A DNA stretch of 64,000 nt from Danio rerio (GCF_049306965.1 NC_133183.1:24228501-24292500), one strand, 5' to 3'. Shown: positions 27,239 to 40,587, numbered from the stretch's first letter. Translations and numbers: made by a program. The notes: generated from the letters alone by a model not told the origin.

Positions 27239-27991
27239 ATGTACACATACTATACTTTCATTCATCTATCAACAGTACTACCTCTCCTTTTCACCATAAA
27301 CATTGAATTTAGTAGAGCAAGATGTAATAATGCAGAATATGAAATTAATGGAGAGTGTTGCCCAATGTGTGATCCAGGTAAGTCAAGCTGTTTCATTATC
27401 TTCTCTACTAATGAGCATTTTAACTGTAGCAAAATTTTTCTATTTTTTAATTATGTGATTGCCTACCCACCTTCAAATGCGACAACACATTTTTCTGTGT
27501 TCCACATGTGATTGCACATTTGTAGCTTATATGGGTCTTTTTAAAAAATAAAAAAAGTTTTAAGAAAGAAACTATATACAGTACGTGTATGTGGGGCTAT
27601 TTCATAGTCATAATAATAAATAACAATGAATGACGTGCAATTCACCCTCATTGATGGGCAGGCAATGTTGTTGATATCGATATATCTAATTATATAGCCT
27701 ACTTCTGTCATTTAAAAATCTCCATGTGCATTTCATTTTTCATCATATGACCTTTTTAAGCTAACTAATTGATAGATCTAGTATAGTTTTAATATCCACA
27801 GATTTACCTATCCAACATTCCGTAATTTAGTGATTCCAGTCATGTTTGAGGATGCTTCTTGAATCTATACACAATCAATAACATGACGAAGCTTCCTGAA
27901 ACACTTACAGTCAATAATTTTAGGCCAGTTTCCCTTATATAAAGCAAGACTCGCAAAAAATGTAACACAAGTACTAAAAACCACCAGTGGA

Positions 27992-28062
<71 letters not shown>

Positions 28063-31000
28063 CTATAATGACAAATTGTGTTTTGAGTGTGTTAGATATA
28101 ACTTTTACTATATATATACTGTACAGCATAATGCACTGTATTATGAGCTGGGTATTTATGTAGATATTCTGATTCAGTTTAGTTAAATTCAGATTTCAAA
28201 AAAATCTGATACGTTGTAACACTGGCATTTACAAGACTAGCAGAGTTTTATAAATTCATGTTTGTTTAGACTAAAAACAGCAATGAAGTCAATACTGAAA
28301 TTATTAAAAACAAGATTTCAATTAACTAGAAAATCTACACTAACATTCAAAGTTTTAAAATGTATTTTAAAAAAAAAAAAAAAAGATGTCTCCTCTGCTT
28401 ACCAGCATTGCATTATTATTATTATTTTTTGCATTGGTTTATTGAAAAAAATGTGTACTTTTCAAATATAATATTCATGCCTTGAAAAAGATTTTAAAAA
28501 TTTTAAAATTACTATCAATTATGAAAACAGTAAATACTCTTTGATTTATAGGAAAAGACAGAATCTGAAATAAAATTATTTGTAGCATTTCTCAATATTC
28601 AAATTGTTCTAAATCAAAAACAGGAATCTTGAAATTATTAAAAAATATTTTTGCAATATTATAGTTTTCATTAAATAATTGCAGTCTTGGCAAAAATAAG
28701 ACATTTCAAAATATTCTAAAGATTCTGAATTGGTAGCGTGTATTTTGCTTTTCTCTTACAACTTTTTAAATTATTTTTATTATTTTGATTATTTATTCCA
28801 AAGTTTTAATGGCAAGGAATTTCTTGCACCATTTAAAAATCCCATGTACTGAACATTTACAAGATATAAGGATAACAAAAGATAAGAAATACAAAAAAAT
28901 GCATACAATAAATACAACATACGTAATTACACCGGTACATGTACAAGGTGTTCCACAGAACATAAGTAATGAATGTTTTAGAAATATTATTTATGTTTTT
29001 TTAGGAAAGCGAGTTAAAACCCACTGTGATGAGGAGACAAGCACAACATGTTATTCATGCCCTGCGATGACATACACCAATGTTCCAAATGGATTCACTG
29101 AATGTCTGCCATGCTCTGTCTGTGATCCCAGTGAGTAAAAATGAGTTTTTTTCCTCTTAGTAAGTCATGGTGCTTCCATGTCAGCCACTGCTTTTCATAT
29201 ATTGTTACTGTTTTGTTTATTTATTTATTTTTAAAACTTACAGTTGATTAATTTGTTTCCTTTCTTGTCAAAGATAACGGGCTAAGAGAAAAGCAGGCCT
29301 GCACGTCAACATCAGATACATTGTGTGGACCTCTGACACATTATTACTGTGTAGACCAGCTCTTCAACTGTAAAAAAGCCATAAAACATTCAACCTGCTC
29401 ACCTGGACAATACATCAACCAAACAGGTCAGTCTTTTATCATGATTAAAGAGCAATACAGAATTTGTATTTATTTTTTTAATCACAGCAAATTCTAAATA
29501 CAAACACACTTTCATTCAAAGGTATAGTTCACCCTAAAATGACAGTTCATACAGTTTACTCTCCGTCAGGTGGGTCCAAACCTTAAACACAGAAAAGATA
29601 CTTTGTAGAGCGCTGAAACCTGTAACCATTGACTGTCGCAGTAGGAAAAAAATACTATTGAAGTCACAGATTTTCTGCATTATTTCAAATGTCTTCTTTT
29701 GTGTTCAACAGTTGAAAGAAACTTATAAAGGTTTGAGACAAATAAGCTTTTCTGTTTGCAAAACTAGAATTTAAAGTGTTAAAGAATTTTTTTGTATGCA
29801 GTTAAAGTAAATAAATATTGAATTGGGGTTCTAGTTTCAAAGAAGCTTTAAGTCCGTCCATTGATCATGTTTTCTTGAGGATTGACAGCATGATTGTCAA
29901 GCTACTTTAAATTACTTGTCATGGTTTTCTTTTTATTTTGCAGGTTTAATATTTTGACATATTGCATCAATTGTATTTATACAGTTGTGTATAGATATTT
30001 TTAGTCATTCAATTTTATATTCTTTAAATGATAAAAACTGCTAGGATGATCAAACAGATTAAGCACAATTTTGCATGATGCAGGTGCAATAGAGAGAAAA
30101 AAATTGTTTGGCCCAATCCCAATTCTTTTTTTATAGCACTAAACCTTCACCTTGGCCCTTGAAATGGTGTGAAGGTGTAGGGATGAAAATGTTTCCCTAA
30201 GAAATGAGGCACCACTACACACACACACATCATCATATATCATCACTCGCTCACCTTTATACAAGATTGTCGTGTAAAACATACAATTGGTAGAGAGATG
30301 AGAAATAATAAACTGTACTGTGTATTTACACAGTGCTCATATTCTATAACCATAGGAAAACAACATTAACGTTTTCCCAGACGAGCTGTAAATCTGCCTA
30401 TTCGTTCATTTTTCCTGTTTAGTTCCTGATTTATCAGGGGTCGCCACAGCAGAATGAACCACCAACTACTCTGGCATATGTTTTACGCAGTGAATGCCTA
30501 TCCTGCCACAATCCAGTACTGGGTTAAATCTACCAATATTAGATGATATTTTGTTATTTGCATGTCAGAATTTAAATATTAATAGGAAGATTTTGTAGGA
30601 TTTTCTTTTTTGTCTTTGAAGATCATGACTGTAAAACATGAACACCATAATGAATGTTTGAATGTAAGGGCAATCTGGCACTTCCCCTTTTCCCCTAGAA
30701 CCAAAAGAAAATCCGGACACCCCCTCCCTTTCACATGCAAACTGGATGTTGAAGGGCCAAAGGTATTGGGATTGGGCCTATTTATGGCTGTTTTCTTTAT
30801 TAACAAATTGGCAGAACTCTCTCTCCAGGATTGTTGCTAATTAACAACTGTGTTATCTCCAAAAGAAAGTCTGTTGATTTACAATTGAATTAATATGTTG
30901 AATGTATAACACCACTAGGACTTTGCTGCCAATTTAAGTTCAGTTGTTAAAGAATAAAACCCTTTATAAATCGTACAGTGATGTAAAATTTGTATTTTTA

Positions 31001-31741
31001 GAAAATGGGTGGTAGAATATTTTGTTTTGCTGTTATTGGACGTGTTTTCGACTGGTCATTGGGGCTAGTTTTGTTGCTAAAACCTGGAAGCCCTGATTGA
31101 CTGTCTTCTGAAAACAAGACTGGGCATAAGTTTTTACCTCGGATCCTCATGTTATACAGTGTTTGTTTGTTAATAACATCAAAAGTCACTTATTTAAAAC
31201 ATTGATATTTAGGAAGTTGAATGATTTTGTTCTTTTGAAAGTGAAATGTCAGCCAGAATTGTGTTAGAAGTTTCACATCATTTGTGGATATATGAAACCA
31301 ATTGTTTAGTTAGTTGTTAACTCTATTTTCTTTTTTTTCTGCAGGAACAGAATTTAGTGATACAGTGTGTTATAACTGTCCTGCTGGATCACATTCAGAT
31401 GGCACATTCTGCAAATTGCATACAGTGTAAATGAATATTTCATAACAATTTTTAAACATGTTCTTGCATTAGATTCTGTAAATAGTATTTTTATAGACAC
31501 AAATTCAACTCAAAGTTTATTATCATCTTTCTCCAACAGTTGTGAATCTCTTGGCAAAATAACCATTAAGATGGGAACCGAGACATCTGATGCTGAATGC
31601 AGAAGTGGAACATATAATCTACTCATTGTGGTTCTTTCTGTGTGTGTATTGTTGTTTCTTATTGCTCTTAGTATTTTTTTTATTGTAATGAAAAAAAAGT
31701 ATCTAGCAGTGTCACAGAGGGAAGTTACTCATCACAGTTAG
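27239..31741 (+). CDS. tnfrsf14-like: TNF receptor superfamily protein, TNFRSF14/HVEM-like (gene A)
   Basis: Five coding exons, 27239-27377, 29005-29130, 29274-29426, 31345-31426 and 31540-31741, join in frame to 233 residues. The ATG at 27239 is chosen because it opens a signal peptide (TFIHLSTVLPLLFTI), and its exon starts after the acceptor at 27184. Cysteine-rich domains follow: CNNAEYEINGECCPMCDPG (the HVEM-type CCP.C.PG start of CRD1), THCDEETSTTCYSCPAMTY, FTECLPCSVCDP, CTSTSDTLCGPLTHYYC and FSDTVCYNCPAGSHSDGTFC, ending CESLGKITIKMGTETSDAEC. A membrane helix (NLLIVVLSVCVLLFLIALSI) is followed by only about 18 cytoplasmic residues (KKKYLAVSQREVTHHS) and a TAG. No death domain and no evident TRAF site. 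The family acts as cell-surface receptors for TNF-family or immunoglobulin-type ligands on leukocytes. It is the most diverged of the + strand copies. A reverse SINE starts about 50 bp past the stop. Confidence 0.87.
27994..28060. repeat. (GT)n microsatellite
   Basis: About 33 GT units in intron 1 of gene A. Confidence 0.97.
29518..29750. repeat. Palindromic MITE (AGGGATAGTT family)
   Basis: Starts AAAGGTATAGTTCACCCTAA, contains CTGTAACCATTGACTGTCGC and the TTTTGTGTTCAACAGTTGAA block. It lies in intron 3 of gene A. Confidence 0.75.
30405..30525 (-). repeat. DANA-type SINE 3' end fragment
   Basis: Minus-strand match to the SINE 3' part: TTCATTCTGCTGTGGCGACC in reverse and the GGATAAGTTGG-like region, ending at GCATTCACTGCGTAAAAC. 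Head missing. Intron 3 of gene A. Confidence 0.75.
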
Positions 31742-31789
31742 TTTTCCATACTATTCATTCTAATCATATTTCATTCATTGTTCACTGTA

Positions 31790-31985
31790 AATTCATTCAT
31801 TTCCAACCACACCCAAATACTTGCAAACAATTTAGCTCATCCAATTCACCTATAGTGCATGTCTTTGGACTGTGGGGGAAATCAGTGCACTCTGAGGAAA
31901 CCCATGCCAACACGGGGAGAACATGCAAACTCCACACAGAAATGCCTCTGACCCAGCCGGAACTCAAACCAGAGATATTGATGAA
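31790..31985 (-). repeat. DANA-type SINE, reverse, at the 3' end of gene A
   Basis: Reverse complements of the body blocks are in order: CCAATTCACCTATAGTGCAT, GGACTGTGGGGGAAA, GGGGAGAACATGCAAACTCC, CACACAGAAATGCC. The tRNA-like head is cut off at about 31985. It starts about 50 bp after the gene A stop codon, so it would be part of the 3' UTR. Confidence 0.85.
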
Positions 31986-33884
31986 CGTCTAGGCATATAA
32001 ACTTTTTTTTCCTCGCAGTTTCTTAGTAAAAGTGTGAGTATTCATCCTGTTTTACTGTTATCTTTCCATTTTTTTTTTTTTGGTCTCTGTTTCCTTTCTT
32101 TCCATGTCCCCCTGCAATTCTGACTACTACAAAGCTAATTTTTAAGACTGTTTTTTAAAATATATAAAAATTTTGTATATATAGATAGCTTGGCCCGTAA
32201 ACCCATTTTGGTGTACAATATCTGTTTTTTTGTTTCCAAACCATTATTTAGATGTAGTATGCTTACTTATGATTGCTTCATTACTTTTATTTGTGATAAT
32301 TTAAATTTTACTGTCAGACTCACTTACCTAACCATTTCTCTGACAAGCTATATATCTTCCTTTAAAATTTTAAAAAAAGATCAAATTATTGTTAAAGGTC
32401 AATATAACCAAGTTATGTTGGTGGATGTAGAAATGTACGTCTTAAGTCCACTAACTTATTTGGCTATTTTAACTGAATAGCCCATTTGGGCTGAGTTTAC
32501 CTATAACATAATAGTCTCTGAGTGAGTATATTTTTAACCTTAAACTTTCATTTGATCTTGACCAGCAGATACTAACATGTAGTCACTTCATTTATACCCA
32601 TACAGAAAATTTATACATGGTGATGCATCCAAATTAGATTTGACATGCAAGCTCATTTAACATATATATTCAGAATTTACAAATTTAAAAAGCCATATGC
32701 AACGAATATTTCAAAATATTACAAATAAAATGGTCAGTAATTTTCCCAGAGATGGGTTGCGGCTGGAAGGGTTTTTTTTGCATTTATGACATTTTTATAG
32801 GTGAAATTCAAATATGAACTTAGGTTTACATGCAATTTGCATATTACCTTCAGATTTCTATATGGATATGTTATTATAAGATCGAGCAGACCCCTTACCC
32901 TATGACTTTCACGTGTCCCTGTAAAAAAGTGCCTGCCGTCACTTAACGTGCATGTGTCTCCCGAATTGTCGTGATTAGCTTTGCAGCTTTCTTATGTGCC
33001 GTGAATGAGCTCTTTTCCCAGAGCTACTGGCAACCCTGCTTATGTTGTAACCGTGAACATGAAAGTAAAAGTAGATTTGGAAGTGCTGTGCCTGCTGTGA
33101 TTTTGTAAATGAAAAATTGGTGAAATCAAACTACATCAGCTTGTAAGTAGTTTTTTTGTTTTTCATTTGTATGAGTCAGTCAAATTAGATTTTCCATTTT
33201 AGCTATGACAAATGTAAAGCCAAAGTACATGCGTTCTCTGTCGAAATGAACAATACAAAACACGAAACGTCACAGACATTTAATATTTTCCACTATAAAC
33301 ACTATCAAATAATAACCTACCATCGAGTTTTAACTATTAAACTCAGAACATTTTCGTTGTTTATAGTGTTTTGGTGATGATCACTACAAAATGATCATCT
33401 AACATTAATTAAAACTAAACATGACCATTTATGTCATTACAAATTTACCTATGGTTTCTATTGTTTTCAGCATGATTTTAAAGACGATTAACAAATAGGC
33501 TGTCCAGAGCAAATCTCTGTATTCATTTTTATATCTACTCAAAGTGCAATGTACAAGTTTTTATGTAAAATGTTTCATATTTCATTTACGACTGATCAGC
33601 CATGGTTTTCTGTCATTTTTTATATTATTCAATATGTTTTTAAATTTATTTCTGCAATAACGTCTTAATAATTGATGAAAAGTGTGAATTCTGAAGACTA
33701 GTGGACATAAACTGATCTCTCGATGTTTAGAGAAAAGTTATATTTATGCTACAGCATTTCACTGATTAAATAAACTTACCAAAGTATACTTATCTCCTAA
33801 ATGTCTGCAAGTTGAAGAATCAGCCAGTTAACATGATGTTATGTGATGAGCTGATCCATTTTCTTCTCTTTCTGTTTTCCACAG
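31986..33884. other. Spacer between TNFRSF genes A and B
   Basis: AT-rich DNA with a short DANA fragment (TTTCCCAGAGATGGGTTGCG) at 32741-32770. A GTAAGT donor at 33143 could end a first non-coding exon of gene B, because the acceptor at 33884 opens the exon holding its ATG. No other coding signal. Confidence 0.4.
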
Positions 33885-34103
33885 GATGCATATTCTGTAG
33901 TGTAAGAATTTGAAATGTATAAGATTTAAGTCTTGGAAAATCTTGAGCTACCAGTCACATTCTCTGAAAGCTGTCTGCTATAATGCAAAAATCAAGCCAT
34001 TTAACCAACATGACAGCATGTGAGACTTAAGGAAGCTGTCGGTATCAAGAAAGATATATTTCCTCTCTGTGCGTTACCAAACAGACAAACTGGTTCTGAG
34101 ACC

Positions 34104-37100
34104 ATGTTCAATTTATGGATTGCTCTTGTTGTTTCTCTTAACTTTCAACTTTGTTTTTGTCGATGTGCTCATTCAGAATATGAGGTAGAAGAGCGATGCT
34201 GTCCCATGTGTGCTCCTGGTAAGACTGTACAAATGGTTAAAGCATTATATATAATTTATTAATGACATTTCATTTTAGACACCTTTAGCTAATATCTTGT
34301 TTAAATCATGTATTATTTCAGTGAAGGTATTCTTTTGTTTTGCCATACAACTTTGTTTGGATTAAAATAAAACATCTTTAAATTATAGAAGCTTATTCAA
34401 ATTAAAAAAAAAAAAATGTATGTCATCATCTTCAGGAACCCATGTTCTCTGGCACTGCACACAGGATAAAATCACAACTTGTGTTCCATGTCTTGAATCT
34501 ACATTTATTTCTGAACTCAATGGACTCATGAACTGCTTTCCTTGTACTATATGTGATGCAAGTAAGTTGTTTTCATCTATATCTGTTTATCTAATTTAAT
34601 AATCTTACCTAATAAAAATGAATGATTGTGATAAATGTAACAGTTACTCCTGTTATTTGCTTCTAGTACAAATGCAAGATTATCTGAATGCATAGGGGTT
34701 TCTGCTGACATATTTTCATCATAGGCCGAGGATTAAGAGTGAATAAAGGCTGCAGTCAGTCATCAGATACTGTTTGTGAGCCACTGGAGAGATTTTACTG
34801 CATTGTCAAAAAGAAAAGCAGCTGTACTTCTGCTCTGCAACACTCTAAATGTAGACCTGGACAATACATCAAACAAGCAGGTAAATGCTAACAAACTATA
34901 GTGGTGGAAAGAGTACTGAAAACCATACTAAAGTAAAAATACCATTGCTGGCCTAAAAATGTAATGGAATGCGAGTAGAGTAAAAGTATCTGTTGTGAAT
35001 ATTACTCAAAGTAGGAGTAAAAAGTAGCCCTTTCAAAAGTACTCAAGAGAAGTGAGTATTACACTTTGAAAAGCTGATGCATTTACATGTCATTTGTGGA
35101 TGTGTGTAAACGGAACATTCTGTAGTGTATTAAGTTATTGCCCAGCAGGCACACAATGTCATAAGATGTTATTATTAGGTTAGATTTAGGTTGTGTTGTC
35201 AGGTGACACAAATTCAATATACTGGTGTCTAAGGACAACATTACATCAAATGACGTTGATATTTGGTTGATTTTAGGTTGTGTTAGAAAGTGACCAAAAT
35301 CCAACGTTGAGCTAACATCTTAAACTGACTTCATATTGATGTCAAATACTGACATTTATTCGTCAGGTTTGGCAACCAAAATTCAACGTGAGATACACAT
35401 TGTGGTAACGTCAACAAAACACCAAGCTGTAACATTATTAGATGTTAATATTTGGTTGGTTTTAGGTTGGACAGTGGCCTGACGTTAACTTCTGACGTCA
35501 ACATGATTTTCATATTCAAACAAAATGCAATGTCCCCATGACGTTTGGGTAAAATGTCAATTTGACGTAATGTTTGACGTCTTGTGCTTGCTGACTGTCA
35601 TACAGTAAACATCCGTCATCCTCTCATCAATGACATGCACCTAAACAGTCTATGGTTCATTGCGTGTAAAGATTTTGGACATATTCTTTTACACTTTTAG
35701 TGCTTCCAAACAGTTTGCTGGATCGACCATGTCTTGAGGTAGTTCATTATGATTTACCTTTTATGTGTGATTTGATTGGACAGGACTGAACTTTCTAATC
35801 CCCATAGACAAGAAAAAATAAAGCAGTAACTGCAGGTTGAGGGAATGTAGTGGAGTAAAAGTACAGACACTGCACTAAAAAATGTACTCAAGGGAGAGTA
35901 AAAGTACACATTTAAAAAAAAAAAAACGTACTAAATTACAATTCCTGAAAAAAAAAACTCAATTACAGTAGTTTGAGTATTTGTAATTAGTTACTTTACA
36001 TCACTGATAAGGACAGAACATGAAGTACTGTTTACTGTTATCTGTAGTTAGTTGCAATAGAAGATACTTGGCAAGATAACTGTTACTATCATCCATTTGT
36101 TGACTGTGTGCAGGCACCAGCTCCACAGATACCGTATGTGCAGACTGTACAGGAGACACATATTCAAATGGATCTTTCTCATCCTGCTTGCCGCACACAA
36201 AGTGAGTCTTGTGCTTTTTCTGTTTGCTGTTGGTCATTATTTTACAACAATTTTTTGATTCACAGATGTGAGGCCATGCGACTTACCGAAAAAAACCCAG
36301 GCACACATTCATCTGACACTGAATGCGGAAAACCATATAATTCTTTAACAATCATTGCTCCAAGTGTTATAGTTACCTTAACAATAATCACATGTGTCAG
36401 TGTTTTCTCAGTCACATGTTTTTGCAAGAGGAAACGAAAAAGATCAGGTAAGCCTTAGTCACTTGTAATAAAAATGTATAGTGTAATGTCTATAGTGATC
36501 TTTCTAATAAGCTTTTATCAACAATCTAGTTAATGGGCTTTATGCACAGCAAGTGTTTTTTAGCCACCAATAAATTTCAGGTGAATAGTTTATGGGACTT
36601 TTAAATTTCATAGGGTTCCTTTAACAACATCAATAATGTCATTTAATTAAAATATAATCAGTTAAATAGGCTTAAGCGTTAATTTAGTTGTTCAAGCGTA
36701 AAACAAGATGAAATAGACATGTCACGGAACAATGGGTCTTAATGCAGTACTTTTTGTCTGGTCTGAGACCCATTTTATTTTGTATCTGAATCAGACAGTG
36801 AAGATTATTGGATTTTAAAGAGACCAGGGGCCTGTTTCAGTAAGGAGGTTCAAACAACTCAGAGTTTAAACTTGAACTCTGAGTTGATTTACCGAGAGAT
36901 TAAAAACTCTGAGTTTTTGGTTTCAGAATAGCTGATCTGAGTTGGGTCAATCAACTTCGAGTAGACCAACTCAGAGTTAAGCGCGCACACCGTGACTATA
37001 AAAAGACATTATCAATGGAGCGCAGACATTACGAGTGACTATGGCAACATCTTATAAAAGAGATCACCATTTCTTTCTCCAGCTGAACTTGATGTTCTCA

Positions 37101-38615
37101 TGCAAAGTTATAGCAAATATGAGCGTATATATTTGAAAAGAAGCAACCATCAGTGAAGAAGAGACAGTTAGCGTGGGAAAACACTGCTCAAGATAATGTC
37201 TAATGTCACTTTTTAAGTATTTAAATATTTAAGTATAATGAAATAAGTAATGTAATTTGTGACATTTATATATTTTTTTCTAAACTTTTTTTTTTTACAT
37301 TTATTAGTTTTAAATGATTTAACAGTGCACTTGTGTGTCTGCCTTTTTTATTGATCAAGTGATAGAGGTTAATATAACATTTAGAAGGTAAGCAGTACTA
37401 AAAATAATTTTTAGAAAGAATAATAATCCCATTAATCTAGTTACATGCATGTCGAAGGTGAATTTAATTTAATTATTTATTAAAAAAGGATAAGCCATTC
37501 TCGTACAGTTCTTCTGTGTGTGACTGTAATGTAGGCAATAGCTATGTTTCCATCCAAATATATTACATAAATTTATGTGCAAAACTGGAATATTGCATAA
37601 AAGATGCGAATAAAATTCCATCCAACGAGTCAAAGAGAAAAAAATCGTCACTTCCTGATTAAACTGGCTCCAAATATCAACAGTAAAAACAGAATTTACT
37701 GTGGTAGAAGAAGCTGCGTCAATTTATTCTTTATTTAGCTTAATTAATGTACTTGCGCCTCGATGTCAGAAGACAATGCTGAAACACAATGAACACGTGG
37801 GGGCGTCTGAAGCCATGAGACGCGGATACTCTTGACACGCACCAGACGTTCGGAGGTAATTAATACAATAATACTGAAACAGTTCAGGCATTTTAGAATG
37901 ACTAAAACAATATTTAAGACATGTTACAGTGTGCTCAGCCTGATGGTTTGTTCATTTACACACATTTTCATTATCATATGATCATGATCTTTTTTTAATG
38001 TACATACTGTAATTTGTTCAGTAAAAGTGTTTCCATCGTAGTTTATGCGCACATTTTATATCGAATAAAAGTTTATCCTACTCAGTTATGCACATTTTTT
38101 ATGCATATTTTAAGTTATGTGCATCATGACGTTTCTATCAATCGTTTTTATGCACGTATCCAAAATAAGCATAAAAATAGGTGTGTGGAAACGTAAGACT
38201 ATGGCAAGAAATAACGCTTCATCTTTAAAAAAGGGGAGGAGACCGACAGAAACTCTGAGTTTAGAAAATAAAACCTGCTTCTGACCAGGTTAGATTCACA
38301 GAGTAAGTTACCACAGTAACTGACTCTGAGTTAAAGTTACCTTTCTTTCAGAAACAGGCTTGACTTACCCTGCTTTCTCGAGTTTAACAAACCTGCCATT
38401 TTGAAACGGAAAACCCAGAGTTTCTCTCATTTCAGGGTTAAAATACTCTGAGTTTTCAGTTAACCTCCTTTCTGAAACAGGCCCCTGATCTTTAGAAACC
38501 AGAGTTTAGTTATGTAACAACAGTTTTGTGTCATATTATAATTTTTTGTACAATCTGAAAAGTAATAGTTTTTTTTATTATGCTTTCAGTAGTTGGTGGC
38601 AAAATAAAGTCCTAA
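34104..38615 (+). CDS. tnfrsf14-like: TNF receptor superfamily protein, TNFRSF14/HVEM-like (gene B)
   Basis: Exons 34104-34218, 34436-34561, 34725-34880, 36114-36201, 36266-36447 and a probable last exon 38590-38615 give 230 residues. If the donor at 36448 is not used, the frame ends at 36456-36458 and gives 225. The signal peptide is MFNLWIALVVSLNFQLCF. CRD1 starts CAHSEYEVEERCCPMCAPG; then come THVLWHCTQDKITTCVPC, LMNCFPCTICDA, CSQSSDTVCEPLERFYC, SSCTSALQHSKCRPGQYI, SSTDTVCADCTGDTYSNG and NPGTHSSDTECG. The membrane helix (LTIIAPSVIVTLTIITCVSV) is followed by a short basic tail CFCKRKRKRS plus VVGGKIKS. No death domain. Exon order, lengths and intron phases equal those of gene C, so the two are tandem duplicates. 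The long intron before the last exon holds a Harbinger-like element. A poly(A) signal lies near 38938. The last exon is the least certain part. Confidence 0.87.
34900..36005. mobile_element. TIR element in intron 3 of gene B, with a nested MITE
   Basis: Left end AGTGGTGGAAAGAGTACT and right end GTTACTTTACATCACT are imperfect inverted repeats. The interior repeats GAGTAAAAGTA and ACTCAAG words, typical of a zebrafish hAT-type MITE. It is split by another element at 35138-35593. Confidence 0.75.
35138..35593. mobile_element. Nested MITE with GCCCAGCAGGCACA termini
   Basis: Left end GCCCAGCAGGCACACAATGT and right end CTTGTGCTTGCTG, with an interior rich in TTGACGT/ACGTCAA and TTTAGGTTG words on both strands. 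It lies inside the element at 34900-36005 and is therefore younger than it. Confidence 0.75.
36825..38487 (+). mobile_element. Harbinger-like element with Myb/SANT remnant, in last intron of gene B
   Basis: Perfect 16-bp terminal inverted repeats CAGGGGCCTGTTTCAG and its complement, followed by GGAGGTT/AACCTCC and many ACTCTGAGTT words. At 37083-37200 broken frames read SPAELDVLMQSYSKYERIYL and VKKRQLAWENTAQDN, the Myb/SANT-like DNA-binding protein that accompanies PIF/Harbinger transposases. There is no transposase. A second element is nested at about 37545-38203. A TWA target-site duplication is not visible, so the superfamily rests on the SANT remnant. Confidence 0.75.
37545..38203. mobile_element. 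Nested MITE with GCTATGTTTCCATCC start
   Basis: Left end GCTATGTTTCCATCCAA and right end GTGTGGAAACGTAAG are imperfect inverted repeats. Both flanks carry further pairs such as TTATGTGCAAAAC and ATGCACGTATCCAAAATAAG. It sits within the Harbinger-like element. Confidence 0.6.
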
Positions 38616-39049
38616 AAATCTGGAAATGACTGCAGTATATTATACATTCAGAACTGGCCTGACACCATCTGACAAGAAGTTGTCTAAACTCACTGCAATG
38701 GCTGAAGCAAAACCCTTAAACCATCACCTGTACAGCAAGATCATTTTTTATTATTACTGTGTATGTAGGTATGTGTATGTATGTACTGTAGAATTTAATT
38801 ATGTAAAAAAAGAGATTTTGCATTGTAATGTTAAGCTTATGCAGAACTTATTTGTGAAGAAGAAAGTAATATGTAGCAACAATATATGCACATCTAAGGA
38901 AAGATCACTTTCTGTACAGCCCTTATTTACAAGAACAAATAAAATCGTGTTTAATAAAATGTTCATGCCATATTTTTATGGAGTTTTAGTTTGTAGTTCA
39001 TTGTTTTGCCTATTTCCTTTGTCCAATATTAGTAGGAGTACTTGGAGAG

Positions 39050-39273
39050 GGTGCTCGCTGCAGAGCCATTTGAGGAGAGGTGAGCTCCAGAGAGGGGGAG
39101 CATGAGCTGTCGCTCCTCCTCCTGTAAGCTGTTTTAATGCGTACACCAACCCCACCCCTAACCCTACCCCCAGTGACATCACTCGTAGAAGAAGTGCAAA
39201 AAAGGTGGAGCTCAAGCTTAAGCTCCCCCTCTCTGGAGCTCACCTCTCCTCAAATGGCTCTGCAGCGAGCACC
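39050..39273. mobile_element. 224-bp inverted-repeat MITE downstream of gene B
   Basis: The left arm GGTGCTCGCTGCAGAGCCAT is answered exactly by the right arm ending CTGCAGCGAGCACC, and the pairing extends over about 65 bp (GAGGTGAGCTCCAGAGAG). The flanks ACTTGGAG (39040-39047) and ACTTGAGT (39274-39281) may be a decayed target-site duplication. Confidence 0.8.
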
Positions 39274-39281
39274 ACTTGAGT

Positions 39282-39648
39282 ATTTGTGGTGGTGTCATAA
39301 CTTTAATTATTATAAAGAGAAAAAATAAACTTTATAATGTAGCAAGTCCTCACCAAGATTTGGATTTGTACACTCAAACACATATCACAAAAACCTCTGC
39401 ATGACAATTACTTAGATTTGACATTTTTCTACCTGAACTCTATTTGTAGCTCAATAGGACTCTACGTAGCAGCACCGAGATCACTGAGTCTGATTTCAAG
39501 AAGTCAAGAACAGACTAATTTATGCCTTCAATATAAAGTACTGTAAGGGCAACAGCATGCTAAATGCAACAAAACAAAAACAAAAACACACACAGCTGTT
39601 TACTCAGTTGGCCAAAGTTTTATAACATAAACTTGTTTATTTGCAAAG

Positions 39649-39721
<73 letters not shown>

Positions 39722-40587
39722 ACCCTCTTCGTTGGTGTGCTTCCCCAAAATGTCTCTGCGTTGTGTATGTGTGATAGGATGAACAGGAAGGACACCAAGA
39801 CCGTGGTTGAGCCAAACAGAGCAGCTTTCCCTTTAATGGACTCCTCTCTTCATTTTGTCACTTGTACAGCAGAAATGGCACTGCAACATCTTTCCCACAG
39901 GAAAACACAACTCAGTACATCACAAAATAATTACAAAGTGTACAAATGATCAAAAATAAATGATGTAAATGCTGCAGCTACATAACTAGTAAGCTAGCTG
40001 TTCACAAACTAACTTAAACACTGAAAAGATAAACTAGAACATATGACAGGCAATTATAAATGTTAAATATATTCAGGATATAAAGAACCAACCAAATAAC
40101 ATGTATTATCAAACCTAAAACAAAATAAAATATGCTATGCCGCATGGAAACAACTAAAATATCAGAAATATAAGTCAATCTATCAAAAATAAGGACATCT
40201 ACACATTAATTAATGCCTAAACTATAACATATCTCATAAAATAACATGGATGGCAAATATTATTGACGAAATTAAACAGATTATGTGTAGAGCTGAATCA
40301 ATGCTCTTTACCTTTCCCACAGGGAAACACAACTGAGGCCAAACTGCAGCCCATCTCCCTAACACAACACACAGCTCCCCCCGGAGGAAAGGAAGAGATA
40401 TTACATATTCCCTACATATATATATATAAACAGCTACTAAATGAAACACTTCATAATAATTTGCGTGTGCACAATATATGATAATAGTTCTACATGTGAT
40501 CTTTGGAAAGCTTGTTTAAAACAGCTACTTCGCCCACTAAATAGTTAATAAATGAAACATTTACAATGAAGTTTTTCCTGTTTCCAA
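39282..40587. other. Spacer with (TA)n tract and unassigned repeat
   Basis: Holds about 34 TA units at 39651-39718. From 39719 to 40490 the sequence looks like a dispersed repeat: the word CTTTCCCACAGGAAAACACAA at 39889 recurs with few changes at 40312, but no terminal repeats or coding frame were seen. No gene. Confidence 0.4.
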
